Positions 1 to 5,209 of a stretch of 6,088 nucleotides of DNA are shown here, piece after piece. Below the pieces are notes generated by a model, which was given only the letters and a program-made list of their open reading frames with translations, did not search any database and was not told the origin of the DNA. Position numbers and translations under genes: made by a program. Origin of the DNA: an uncultured Collinsella sp. (GTDB taxonomy: Bacteria > Actinomycetota > Coriobacteriia > Coriobacteriales > Coriobacteriaceae); NCBI GenBank assembly GCA_937982065.1, contig CALJMO010000035.1, positions 1 to 6,088 of the forward strand. The letters run 5' to 3'. Position 1 is the first letter of the stretch, and every line of letters starts with the position of its first letter.

Positions 1-5
1 GGCAT
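1..5 (-). CDS. rplE: possible start of rplE (ribosomal protein L5), cut by window edge
   Basis: An ATG on the minus strand ends at the window edge (bases 5 to 3), preceded by AAAGG about five bases upstream. In the usual cluster order the gene after rplX is rplE, encoding L5, the 5S rRNA-binding protein of the 50S central protuberance. Only one codon and two bases are visible, so the identity rests on gene order alone. The true start could lie further left. Confidence 0.3.
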
Positions 6-41
6 CCGGGCCTTTGCTAGCAACTTGATGTTGCGGGCAGC

Positions 42-347
42 TTAGAACTTGTGGCCGCACTTCTTGCAGACGCGCAGCTTGTTCTTGCCGTCCTTCTCGT
101 GACCGACGCGGGTAACCTTACCGCACTCGGGGCAAACGAGATTGACGTTGGAGGCATCGATGGGAGCCTCCTGCGAAACGATGCCGCCCTGCTGGTTGGC
201 AGCGTTGGGCTTGACGGCCTTCTTGACGACCGAAACGCCCTCGACAACGACCTTGTTCTCTGCGGGGAGAGCACGCAGGATAACGCCCTGCTTGCCGCGA
301 TCCTTACCAGAGAGAACCTGGACCTTATCGCCCTTCTTGATATACAT
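42..347 (-). CDS. rplX: 50S ribosomal protein L24
   Basis: L24 is an early-assembly protein that binds 23S rRNA domain I, helps start 50S folding, and sits near the peptide exit tunnel. The 101-residue product begins MYIKKGDKVQVLSGKDRGKQG, the N-terminal KOW motif typical of L24 (about residues 5-35). The C-terminal third carries CPEC (72-75) and CKKC (94-97), a four-cysteine zinc-ribbon-like pair kept in many Gram-positive L24 proteins, so it may bind zinc. Length matches the family (about 100-105). The ATG at 347 follows a good SD, AGGGGAG, placed just after the rplN stop; the gap to rplN is 13 bases. The stop is TAA. Identity is certain from sequence and gene order. Confidence 0.97.
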   Translation of the reverse strand: MYIKKGDKVQVLSGKDRGKQGVILRALPAENKVVVEGVSVVKKAVKPNAANQQGGIVSQEAPIDASNVNLVCPECGKVTRVGHEKDGKNKLRVCKKCGHKF

Positions 348-360
348 ATATCTCCCCTAA

Positions 361-729
361 CTACAGGGTCTCGGGAGCGAGCGAGACGATCTTCATGTAC
401 TTCTTGTCACGAAGCTCGCGAGCGACGGGCCCGAAGATACGGGTGCCGACAGGCGAACCATCGTTGTTGATGACAACGCAGGCGTTCTCATCAAAGCGAA
501 TGTAGGAGCCATCCTTGCGGCGGATCTCCTTAACGGTGCGAACGACGACGCAACGGACAACGTCCTTCTTCTTGACGTTGGCGCCAGGGGTAGCCTCCTG
601 GACAGCACCGATGAACACATCGCCGATGCCTGCATAACGACGCTTGGAACCGCCAAGCACCTTGATGCAGCGAATCTTGCGAGCGCCGGAGTTGTCGGCG
701 ACGTTCAGCATGGTTTGCATCTGAATCAT
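361..729 (-). CDS. rplN: 50S ribosomal protein L14
   Basis: L14 binds 23S rRNA at the subunit interface, next to L19 and L3, and forms part of an intersubunit bridge. It is also the known docking site of the silencing factor RsfS. The 122-residue product is the standard length. It starts MIQMQTMLNVADNSGARKI, the conserved L14 N-terminus, and contains VNKK-type basic residues (NVKKKDVVRCVVVRT, 51-65) and the conserved end GPVARELRDKKYMKIVSLAPE. The ATG at 729 has a strong GGAGG SD (740-744). An internal ATG at codon 4 is less likely because MIQ is the family start. In E. coli rplN opens the spc operon; here it likewise follows a 118-base gap, the only long gap in this half of the cluster. Stop TAG. 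Confidence 0.98.
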   Translation of the reverse strand: MIQMQTMLNVADNSGARKIRCIKVLGGSKRRYAGIGDVFIGAVQEATPGANVKKKDVVRCVVVRTVKEIRRKDGSYIRFDENACVVINNDGSPVGTRIFGPVARELRDKKYMKIVSLAPETL

Positions 730-754
730 GGTAGATGTTCCTCCGAACTAAGAA

Positions 755-820
755 CCGAAGAGAGGTGCGCAGCCTTTATGCGGCTCGTGGTATGCAAGCC
801 AGGCATACGCACATCTTCGG
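755..820 (-). promoter_or_regulatory. predicted structured RNA leader before rplN (three-way-junction fold)
   Basis: In the transcript, CCGAAGA (820-814) pairs with UCUUCGG (761-755) over 7 bp. After a 1x3 internal loop, GUGCG (812-808) pairs with CGCAC (769-765). Inside lie two hairpins: GUAUGC/GCAUAC (808-803 with 795-790, 7-nt loop) and AGCC/GGCU (785-782 with 774-771, 7-nt loop). One base (808) is shared by two stems, so one pair must yield. The element ends about 10 nt before the rplN GGAGG. The pairing is seen by eye. A role as a ribosomal-protein-binding autoregulatory leader for the spc part of the cluster is inference. No transcript or protein ligand is shown. Confidence 0.5.
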
Positions 821-829
821 AAACGTACA

Positions 830-845
830 AGTCGTAAGAGCGACT
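830..845 (-). other. small hairpin just after rpsQ stop
   Basis: AGTCG and CGACT form a 5-bp stem with a 6-nt loop, starting two bases beyond the rpsQ TAA. No U-run follows it on the minus strand (the next bases are TGTACG), so it does not look like an intrinsic terminator. It could protect an RNA end, belong to the neighbouring rplN leader, or be chance. Confidence 0.3.
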
Positions 846-847
846 GC

Positions 848-1108
848 TTATTTAGCGCGCTCGACGACCTCGATGAGGCGCCAACGCTTCATCTTGGACA
901 TAGGACGGGTCTCCATAACGCGGACGGTATCGCCCACGCCAGCCGTGCACTCCTCGTCGTGAGCGTGCAGCTTCTTGGAGCTGGTCATCATCTTGCCGTA
1001 CTTGGGGTGACGCTTGCGCTCGGTGATGGTGACAACAATGGTCTTGGCACCGGAGACGGAGGTAACGACACCCGTACGGACCTTACGCGAGTTACGCGAA
1101 TCAGTCAT
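848..1108 (-). CDS. rpsQ: 30S ribosomal protein S17
   Basis: S17 is a primary 16S rRNA-binding protein of the 5' domain and an early factor in 30S assembly; it adopts an OB fold. The 86-residue product matches the usual length (about 80-90). It has the N-terminal core RKVRTGVVTSVSGAKTIVV (8-26), the R-x-RHPKYGK segment (31-39), and the S17 signature GDTVRVMETRPMSKMKRW (59-76). The ATG at 1108 follows AAGGAGAG at good distance, 16 bases after rpmC. In the classical arrangement rpsQ is the last gene of the S10 operon, and here a 118-base gap with RNA structure follows. Stop TAA. Nothing is unusual in the protein. Confidence 0.98.
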   Translation of the reverse strand: MTDSRNSRKVRTGVVTSVSGAKTIVVTITERKRHPKYGKMMTSSKKLHAHDEECTAGVGDTVRVMETRPMSKMKRWRLIEVVERAK

Positions 1109-1124
1109 GTTCTCTCCTTAGGTC

Positions 1125-1340
1125 CTACTCGGCGACAGCGGACTTCTCCGCTGCGATCTCGCGGGCGCGCTGCTCCGTGAGGACGCGAGCGATGTCCTTC
1201 TTCACGGTGTTGACGCGAGCGGTGTTGTCCAGCTGGCTGGTGGCCATCTGGAAACGAAGGTTAAAGAGCTCGGCACGCATTTCCTTCAGCTTCTCAACGA
1301 GCTGAGCGTCCGAGAGCTCACGAATCTCTGCGGGCTTCAT
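1125..1340 (-). CDS. rpmC: 50S ribosomal protein L29
   Basis: L29 is a small two-helix protein beside L23 at the tunnel exit, where it helps form the docking surface for nascent-chain factors. The 71-residue product reads MKPAEIRELSDAQLVEKLKEMRAELFNLRFQ, the classic first helix. It continues with the LDNTARVNTVKKDIARVLTEQRAR segment containing the L29 signature. Its start overlaps the rplP stop by one base (TAATG), and its SD, AAGGAGGAG, lies inside the end of rplP, so the two are probably translationally coupled. The C-terminal tail (EIAAEKSAVAE) is a little longer than the roughly 63-residue E. coli protein and is Ala/Glu-rich. Stop TAG. Confidence 0.97.
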   Translation of the reverse strand: MKPAEIRELSDAQLVEKLKEMRAELFNLRFQMATSQLDNTARVNTVKKDIARVLTEQRAREIAAEKSAVAE

Positions 1341-1843
1341 TAGTTCTCCTCCTTGGCGGCGGCGGCGTCCTCAGCAGCCCACTTGGCCTCGAGAGCGGCC
1401 TCCTCAGCCATCTCCTTCTCGATGCGCTGCTCAGCGTTCTTGGCAGCAACAATCTTGGTCTTGATGGGGAGCTTGTGCTGCGCAAGACGCAGAGCCTCGC
1501 GAGCGACCTCCTCGGGAACACCCTTGACCTCGAACATGATGCGGCCGGGCTTGACGACGGCCACCCATTCCTCGGGGTTACCCTTACCAGAACCCATGCG
1601 AGTCTCGGCAGGCTTCTTGGTGATGGGCTTATCGGGGAAGATCGTGATGTAGACACGACCGCCACGCTTCATGTAGCGGGTCATGGCAATACGAGCGGCC
1701 TCGATCTGACGGTTGGTGATCCAATGGGCCTCGAGAGCCTGGATACCAAACTCGCCGAAATGCAGCTCGGTATTACCCTTGGCCTGGCCCTTCATGGAGC
1801 CACGCTGCACCTTGCGGTGAAGAATACGCTTAGGGGCAAGCAC
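1340..1843 (-). CDS. rplP: 50S ribosomal protein L16, with C-terminal extension
   Basis: L16 is a late-assembling 50S protein near the A-site tRNA elbow and the central protuberance, needed to finish the peptidyl-transferase region. Residues 1-134 carry the full family pattern: MLAPKR start, RQIEAARIAMTR (46-56), FPDKPITKKPAETRMGSGKGNPEEWVA (69-95), and VPEEVAREALRLAQHKLPIKT (109-129). Arg82 aligns with the arginine hydroxylated in E. coli L16 (Arg81). At 167 residues it is about 30 longer than usual (about 137). The excess is an Ala/Glu/Lys-rich tail from about 135 on, probably helical. The start is GTG at 1843, overlapping the rpsC stop as TAGTG, with a strong AGGAGGGG SD inside rpsC. No ATG fits the conserved N-terminus. 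Confidence 0.97.
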   Translation of the reverse strand: MLAPKRILHRKVQRGSMKGQAKGNTELHFGEFGIQALEAHWITNRQIEAARIAMTRYMKRGGRVYITIFPDKPITKKPAETRMGSGKGNPEEWVAVVKPGRIMFEVKGVPEEVAREALRLAQHKLPIKTKIVAAKNAEQRIEKEMAEEAALEAKWAAEDAAAAKEEN

Positions 1844-2553
1844 TACTGACCCCTCCTCTCGGAGTTACGACGACGAGGACGGGAAGAGCCCTCGAGTGCA
1901 GGGTTGGGAACAGGCTGGCCCGGGAGCTTCTCGCCCAGGTAGATCCAGACCTTCACGCCGCAAGCGCCCATGGTGGTGCTGGCGACAGCCGTGCCGTAGT
2001 CGATCTTGGCACGGAGGGTGTGCAGAGGCACGCGACCCTCGCGGTACCACTCACGACGGCCCATCTCGGCACCGCCGAGACGACCGGAGCACTGGATACG
2101 GATGCCCTTAGCGCCGGCCTTGCGGGCGGACTGGACAGCCTTGCGCATAGCGCGACGGAAGGCAACGCGGCCCTCGAGCTGCTCGGCGATAGACTGAGCA
2201 ACGAGGTTGGCGTCGAGCTCGGGGCGCTTGATCTCGACAACGTCGACGGAGAGCTGGCCCTTGGAGACGCCAGCGACCTTCTCGAGCTCGGTGCGGAGGG
2301 TATCGATCTCGGCACCCTTCTTACCGATGACAACGCCGGGGCGAGCGGTGAGGATGATGACCTTCACCTTGTCGCCAGCGCGCTCGATCTCGACGCGGGA
2401 GACAGCTGCGCGGGAAAGACGCTTCTCGAGGTACTTGCGGATCTCGAGATCGTTACCGAGGGTCTTAGCGTAATCCTTCTCTGCGAACCAGCGGGAGCGC
2501 CAGTTCTCGGTGATGCCAAGACGGAAGCCGGTGGGGTAGACTTTCTGACCCAT
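1843..2553 (-). CDS. rpsC: 30S ribosomal protein S3
   Basis: S3 lies in the 30S head at the mRNA entry channel and with S4 and S5 forms the ribosomal mRNA helicase. The 236-residue product matches the E. coli length (233). It starts MGQKVYPTGFRLGITENWRSRWFA. The type II KH domain (about 40-110) has the GKKG loop (77-80). The C-terminal domain carries FRRAMRKAV (132-140), containing the basic residues tied to helicase activity in E. coli, followed by GAKGIRIQCSGRLGGAEM (147-164). The tail SSRPRRRNSERRGQ is very basic. The ATG at 2553 has an excellent AAAGGAGG SD that lies in the end of rplV; the gap is six bases. Stop TAG, shared with the rplP start. Confidence 0.98.
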   Translation of the reverse strand: MGQKVYPTGFRLGITENWRSRWFAEKDYAKTLGNDLEIRKYLEKRLSRAAVSRVEIERAGDKVKVIILTARPGVVIGKKGAEIDTLRTELEKVAGVSKGQLSVDVVEIKRPELDANLVAQSIAEQLEGRVAFRRAMRKAVQSARKAGAKGIRIQCSGRLGGAEMGRREWYREGRVPLHTLRAKIDYGTAVASTTMGACGVKVWIYLGEKLPGQPVPNPALEGSSRPRRRNSERRGQ

Positions 2554-2559
2554 ACAGCT

Positions 2560-2931
2560 TTACGCCTCCTTTCGAGGAGCAACGACGACGGTGATGTGGG
2601 AAGTACGCTTCAGAATGCGAGAAGCGGAACCCTTGGCGCGGGGACGGATGCGCTTAAGCGTCGGACCCTCGTCAACATAGGCAGCGGCGACAACCAGGTT
2701 GTCGGCACGCAGACCGTTGTTGTTCTCGGCGTTCGCAACGGCGGAACGGAGAACCTTCTCGACATCCACGGCGACGGCGCGGTCGCAGAAGTGGAGGATG
2801 TCGAAGGCCTGAGCGACAGGCTTGCGGCGGATCAGATCGACCACCAGGCGGGCCTTGCTGGGGGAAACACGCACGTACTTAGCGACGGCGCGAACCTCGG
2901 TGGCCTCAGTTTCAATAGACTTAGTTGCCAT
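2560..2931 (-). CDS. rplV: 50S ribosomal protein L22
   Basis: L22 contacts all 23S rRNA domains, and its long beta-hairpin lines the exit-tunnel constriction, where changes can give macrolide resistance. The 123-residue product has the family core: AKYVRVSPSKARLVVDLIR (17-35), LRSAVANAENN (61-71), and the hairpin plus end VDEGPTLKRIRPRAKGSASRILKRTSHITVVV (86-117). The hairpin is full length, with no obvious deletion or insertion. The N-terminus is about 10 residues longer than in E. coli L22 (110). The ATG at 2931 follows AGGGGG, which overlaps the rpsS stop; the gap is 14 bases. Stop TAA. Confidence 0.97.
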   Translation of the reverse strand: MATKSIETEATEVRAVAKYVRVSPSKARLVVDLIRRKPVAQAFDILHFCDRAVAVDVEKVLRSAVANAENNNGLRADNLVVAAAYVDEGPTLKRIRPRAKGSASRILKRTSHITVVVAPRKEA

Positions 2932-2945
2932 TTACGGTTAACCCC

Positions 2946-3206
2946 CTATTTGGCCTTGTGGCCACGGAACGTACGAGTCGGCGCGAACTCGCCGAGCTTG
3001 TGACCAACCATGGACTCGGTAACATACACGGGCACATGCTTGCGGCCGTCGTGGACGGCGATGGTGTGACCAACCATCTCGGGGAAGATGGTGGACGCGC
3101 GGGACCAGGTCTTCACGACGTCCTTCTTGCCAGCCTCGTTCATCGCGGTGATACGCGAGAGAAGGCGAGTCTCCACGAACGGGCCCTTTTTGAGACTTCT
3201 GCTCAT
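2946..3206 (-). CDS. rpsS: 30S ribosomal protein S19
   Basis: S19 sits in the 30S head with S13, close to the A-site tRNA, and takes part in the bridges to the 50S central protuberance. The 86-residue product starts MSRSLKKGPFVETRLL, standard for the family. It contains the signature IAVHDGRKHVPVYVTESMVGHKLGEFAPTRTF, starting near residue 49, and ends RGHKAK. It is slightly shorter than E. coli S19 (92), as in many Gram-positives. The ATG at 3206 has an AGGAG SD about nine bases upstream. It follows rplB after a 32-base gap. Stop TAG, overlapping the rplV SD. Identity is certain. Confidence 0.98.
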   Translation of the reverse strand: MSRSLKKGPFVETRLLSRITAMNEAGKKDVVKTWSRASTIFPEMVGHTIAVHDGRKHVPVYVTESMVGHKLGEFAPTRTFRGHKAK

Positions 3207-3238
3207 AAGTGCTTTCTCCTAAAACTCGGTATCCGAAA

Positions 3239-4069
3239 TTACTTCTTACGGCGACGAATGATGTGCTGGTTCGAGACCTTCTTCTTCTTGCGCGTACGAA
3301 GGCCCTTCGTCGGCTTACCCCAGGGGGTAACGGAGGGACGACCAGAGGTGTGGTTCTTGCCCTCGCCACCGCCGTGCGGGTGGTCAACAGGGTTCATGAC
3401 GGTACCGCGGACGGTCGGTCGCACGTTCATGTGACGCTTGCGGCCGGCCTTGCCGATGACGATGTTGGAGTGATCGGCGTTGCCGACCTCACCGACGGTG
3501 GCGCGGCAGGTAACGAGGATGCGGCGCATCTCGGAGGAAGGCATACGGACGATAGCGTACTTGCCCTCCTTACCCATCAGCTGGCAGGAGTTACCGGCGG
3601 AACGGGCGATAGCGGCGCCCTTGCCCGGCTGGAACTCGACAGCGTGGATGAGCGTACCGACGGGGATGTCGGCGAGGGGCAGAGCGTTGCCCGGCTTGAT
3701 GTCGGCGTCAGAACCGGACATGACGGTCTGACCGACCTCGAGGCCCTTGGGGGCCAGGATGTAGCGCTTCTCACCGTCAGCGTAGTGCAGCAGAGCGATG
3801 CGAGCGGAACGGTTCGGATCGTACTCGATCGTGGCAACCTTGCCGGGCACGCCATCCTTGTTGCGCTTGAAGTCGATCACGCGGTAACGACGCTTCACGC
3901 CGCCGCCCTGGTGGCGGGTGGTGATGCGGCCGTTGTTGTTACGACCGGCCTTCTTGGGCAGGGGCTCGAGAAGAGACTTCTCGGGCTTGGTGCAGGTGAT
4001 CTCGGAGAAGTCGGAGATCGTCTGCCAACGCCTACCAGCGGAGGTCGGCTTAAGGTGCTTTACAGCCAT
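3239..4069 (-). CDS. rplB: 50S ribosomal protein L2
   Basis: L2 is a primary 23S rRNA-binding protein needed for subunit joining and peptidyl-transferase activity. The 276-residue product matches the family (about 273-280). It starts MAVKHLKPTSAGRRW and includes the OB-fold part (about 60-125), the SH3-like part (about 130-200), and the catalytic-centre segment MNPVDHPHGGGEGKNHTSGRPSVTPWGKPT (225-254), with the conserved histidine following VD at 230. The basic end is TRKKKKVSNQHIIRRRKK. The reading frame stays open upstream to 4144, but the extra 25 residues are not L2-like. The ATG at 4069 has an AAGGGA SD and the family N-terminus, so it is the start. A 179-base structured gap precedes it. 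Stop TAA. Confidence 0.97.
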   Translation of the reverse strand: MAVKHLKPTSAGRRWQTISDFSEITCTKPEKSLLEPLPKKAGRNNNGRITTRHQGGGVKRRYRVIDFKRNKDGVPGKVATIEYDPNRSARIALLHYADGEKRYILAPKGLEVGQTVMSGSDADIKPGNALPLADIPVGTLIHAVEFQPGKGAAIARSAGNSCQLMGKEGKYAIVRMPSSEMRRILVTCRATVGEVGNADHSNIVIGKAGRKRHMNVRPTVRGTVMNPVDHPHGGGEGKNHTSGRPSVTPWGKPTKGLRTRKKKKVSNQHIIRRRKK

Positions 4070-4072
4070 TAC

Positions 4073-4140
4073 AATCCCTTTCAATAGGAATCCGTTAGCC
4101 ATCGCAGACAGGGATTCGAGGTTCTGCCTCGGGTGCGATG
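4073..4140 (-). promoter_or_regulatory. predicted rplB leader: hairpin with SD-complementary internal loop
   Basis: In the transcript CAUCGCA (4140-4134) pairs with UGCGAUG (4106-4100) over 7 bp. It encloses a second hairpin, CGAGG/CCUCG (4131-4127 with 4121-4117, loop CAGAA). The large internal loop contains AAUCCCU (4116-4110), perfectly complementary to AGGGAUU (4079-4073), which is the rplB SD region. The same loop can instead pair as GAAUCC (4117-4112) with GGAUUC (4093-4088). These exclusive pairings could hide or free the rplB ribosome binding site, by pseudoknot or refolding. The base complementarity is direct. The regulatory role, perhaps feedback by a ribosomal protein such as L2, is inference. 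Confidence 0.5.
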
Positions 4141-4150
4141 ACACCGGACA

Positions 4151-4175
4151 TATACACGGTTCCGGGCGTGTCCAT
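4151..4175 (-). repeat. 25-bp repeat, copy 1 (upstream of rplB)
   Basis: On the plus strand this reads TATACACGG-TTCC-GGGCGT-G-TCCAT and matches 6016-6040 at 22 of 25 positions. Both copies lie in the same orientation upstream of a gene that follows a long gap (here rplB, 81 bases away). In the transcript the element folds as ACACG/CGUGU with an 8-nt loop. The other copy keeps the stem through a G-U pair. Its minus-strand 3' end TATAT resembles a -10 box. It could be a shared promoter/operator or an RNA element; the sequence alone does not decide. Confidence 0.6.
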
Positions 4176-4186
4176 TTTATACGCCC
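4164..4186. repeat. inverted repeat GGGCGT/ACGCCC
   Basis: A perfect 6-bp inverted repeat with an 11-base spacer (ATAAAATGGAC on the minus strand) overlaps the first 25-bp repeat. The A/T-rich spacer holds TATAAAAT, a good -10-like string in minus orientation, but I find no matching -35 at 16-18 bases. The second copy of the 25-bp repeat lacks the ACGCCC arm, so the palindrome is specific to this site. It may be an operator or part of an alternative RNA fold. Confidence 0.35.
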
Positions 4187-4193
4187 AAAACCT

Positions 4194-4231
4194 TGAGCTC
4201 CCGCCTCCCCTATTTGGGAGGCATGAGCTCA
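4194..4231 (-). terminator. strong hairpin after rplW, possible attenuator/terminator
   Basis: The minus-strand transcript has TGAGCTC/GAGCTCA (7 bp), a 2x2 internal loop, then GCCTCCC/GGGAGGC (7 bp) closed by a 6-nt loop. The plus-strand arms are 4194-4200 with 4225-4231 and 4203-4209 with 4216-4222. It begins 17 bases past the rplW stop. Downstream comes AAGGTTTT, so the U-run is short and starts five bases late. This is a very stable stem but a weak classical terminator. It may be partial termination or attenuation that lowers rplB expression, or a processing or stabilising stem between rplW and rplB. Confidence 0.5.
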
Positions 4232-4248
4232 CTCAACAGCAGCGAGTC

Positions 4249-4536
4249 TTAGGCCTGGTTGCCAAAGACCTCGATGGTGTCGCCCTCGGCCAGCGTGACG
4301 ATGGCCTTCTTCCAAGAACGGGTCTTTCCGGCGACATAACGCACGCGCTTGGTCTTGGGCTTGACCGTCAGGGTGTTCACGCGAACAACCTTGACGCCGA
4401 AGATCTCCTCGACAGCGTCCTTGATCTGATACTTGTTAGCATCCTTGGCGACCTCGAACGTGTACTTGTTCAGCTCCATGCCGGAGAAGGAACGCTCGGA
4501 CACGATCGGACGGATGATGATCTCGTGGGCGGTCAT
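4249..4536 (-). CDS. rplW: 50S ribosomal protein L23
   Basis: L23 surrounds the tunnel exit and is the main docking site for trigger factor and SRP. The 95-residue product has the family pattern: HEIIIRPIVSERS (4-16), KYTFEVAKDANKYQIKDAVEEIFGVKVVRVNTL (24-56), then a basic loop KPKTKRVRYVAGKTRSWKKAIVTL (59-82) and the end GDTIEVF. Glu14 in VSERS aligns with E. coli Glu18, the trigger-factor contact. The ATG at 4536 directly abuts the rplD stop (TAA-ATG), with GGGGAGG inside rplD as SD, so coupling to L4 is likely. Stop TAA. A terminator-like hairpin follows, so this may end the first transcription module. Confidence 0.97.
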   Translation of the reverse strand: MTAHEIIIRPIVSERSFSGMELNKYTFEVAKDANKYQIKDAVEEIFGVKVVRVNTLTVKPKTKRVRYVAGKTRSWKKAIVTLAEGDTIEVFGNQA

Positions 4537-5163
4537 TTATGCAAGCACCTCCCCGAAGTGAGCGGCGATGTCGGCGGGCATCAGCACAGCGTTGTTGTTG
4601 ACGAGATCGTAGGTGTTGGCCTCGTCGGCAGTGATGATGAACGTCTTGGGAATGTTGCGGAACGACAGGTAGGCGTTGACGTCCTCATCGCGAACGATGA
4701 TGGTCAGACGCTTGCCCTCAAGGCCGAGAGCCTTGAGCATGGCGACAGCAGCCTTGGTGGAAGGCTTCTCGAAGCCGTAGTCGTCGACGAGCACGAGCTC
4801 GCCATCGGCCAGCTTGGCGGACAGCGCGGAGCGCATAGCCAGCTTGACCTCCTTGTTGTTCATACGCTTAGCGTAGGAACGGGGCTTGGGGGCGAAGACG
4901 ACGCCACCGTGACGCCACTGGGCAGCACGGATGGAACCCTGGCGGGCACGGCCGGTGCCCTTCTGACGCCAAGGCTTCTTGCCGCCACCGGAAACCTCAG
5001 AGCGGCCCTTAGCGGACTGGGTGCCCTGACGCCAAGAGGCCATCTGGCACTTGACGATGTGGTGCATAACGTGGATGTTCGGCTCGATGCCGTACACCTC
5101 AGCGGCGAGCTCGGCCTCGGCGACCTTCTTGCCCTCGCTGTTCTTTACTTCAAACTTTGCCAT
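4537..5163 (-). CDS. rplD: 50S ribosomal protein L4
   Basis: L4 is an early 23S rRNA-binding protein whose long loop reaches the exit tunnel. In E. coli it also represses its own S10 operon by attenuation and translational block. The 208-residue product fits the family (about 200-210). The tunnel loop is intact: SEVSGGGKKPWRQKGTGRAR (55-74) followed by QGSIRAAQWRHGGVVFAPKPRSY. Lys63 is present at the position linked to macrolide resistance when changed. The C-terminal domain (about 105-208) has the LVLVDDYGFEKPSTK and RNIPKTF segments. The ATG at 5163 has AAGGAGAA about nine bases upstream. The gap from rplC is 46 bases. Stop TAA. L4 is an obvious candidate ligand for the leader before rplC. 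Confidence 0.98.
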   Translation of the reverse strand: MAKFEVKNSEGKKVAEAELAAEVYGIEPNIHVMHHIVKCQMASWRQGTQSAKGRSEVSGGGKKPWRQKGTGRARQGSIRAAQWRHGGVVFAPKPRSYAKRMNNKEVKLAMRSALSAKLADGELVLVDDYGFEKPSTKAAVAMLKALGLEGKRLTIIVRDEDVNAYLSFRNIPKTFIITADEANTYDLVNNNAVLMPADIAAHFGEVLA

Positions 5164-5209
5164 TTAAGTGTTCTCCTTGGTATGACGCTGGGCTAAATGG
5201 GCTGGGCCC

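Noticed and set aside
14..34. Palindrome TTGCTAGCAA and overlapping hairpin GCAAC/GTTGC after rplX
   Set aside because: The stems are short (5 bp), A/T-containing, mutually exclusive and without a U-run. The gap is only 36 bases and ordinary for an operon junction, so terminator status is not supported.
793..837. Promoter-like TTGTAC plus TATGCC (17-base spacing) in the rpsQ-rplN gap
   Set aside because: Each hexamer matches its consensus at only three of six positions, and the -10 candidate lies inside a predicted RNA stem. It is too weak to list as a promoter.
2020..3003. Long plus-strand open frame (327 codons) opposite rpsC and rplV; similar ones at 3209-4087 and 4138-5196
   Set aside because: These lie antisense to unmistakable ribosomal protein genes. 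Their composition (Leu/Gly/Asp/Val-rich, no family motif) is what biased G+C-rich codons produce on the opposite strand.
4070..4144. N-terminal extension of L2 to 4144 (start MSSHPRQ)
   Set aside because: The 25 added residues do not resemble L2, and they cover the rplB leader stem. The ATG at 4069 has an SD and the family N-terminus MAVKHLKP.
5164..5209. AGCCCA direct repeat and GGGCCC palindrome between rplC and rplD
   Set aside because: The gap is 46 bases, with short G/C-rich repeats and no convincing extended stem. Chance in a G+C-rich genome explains it.
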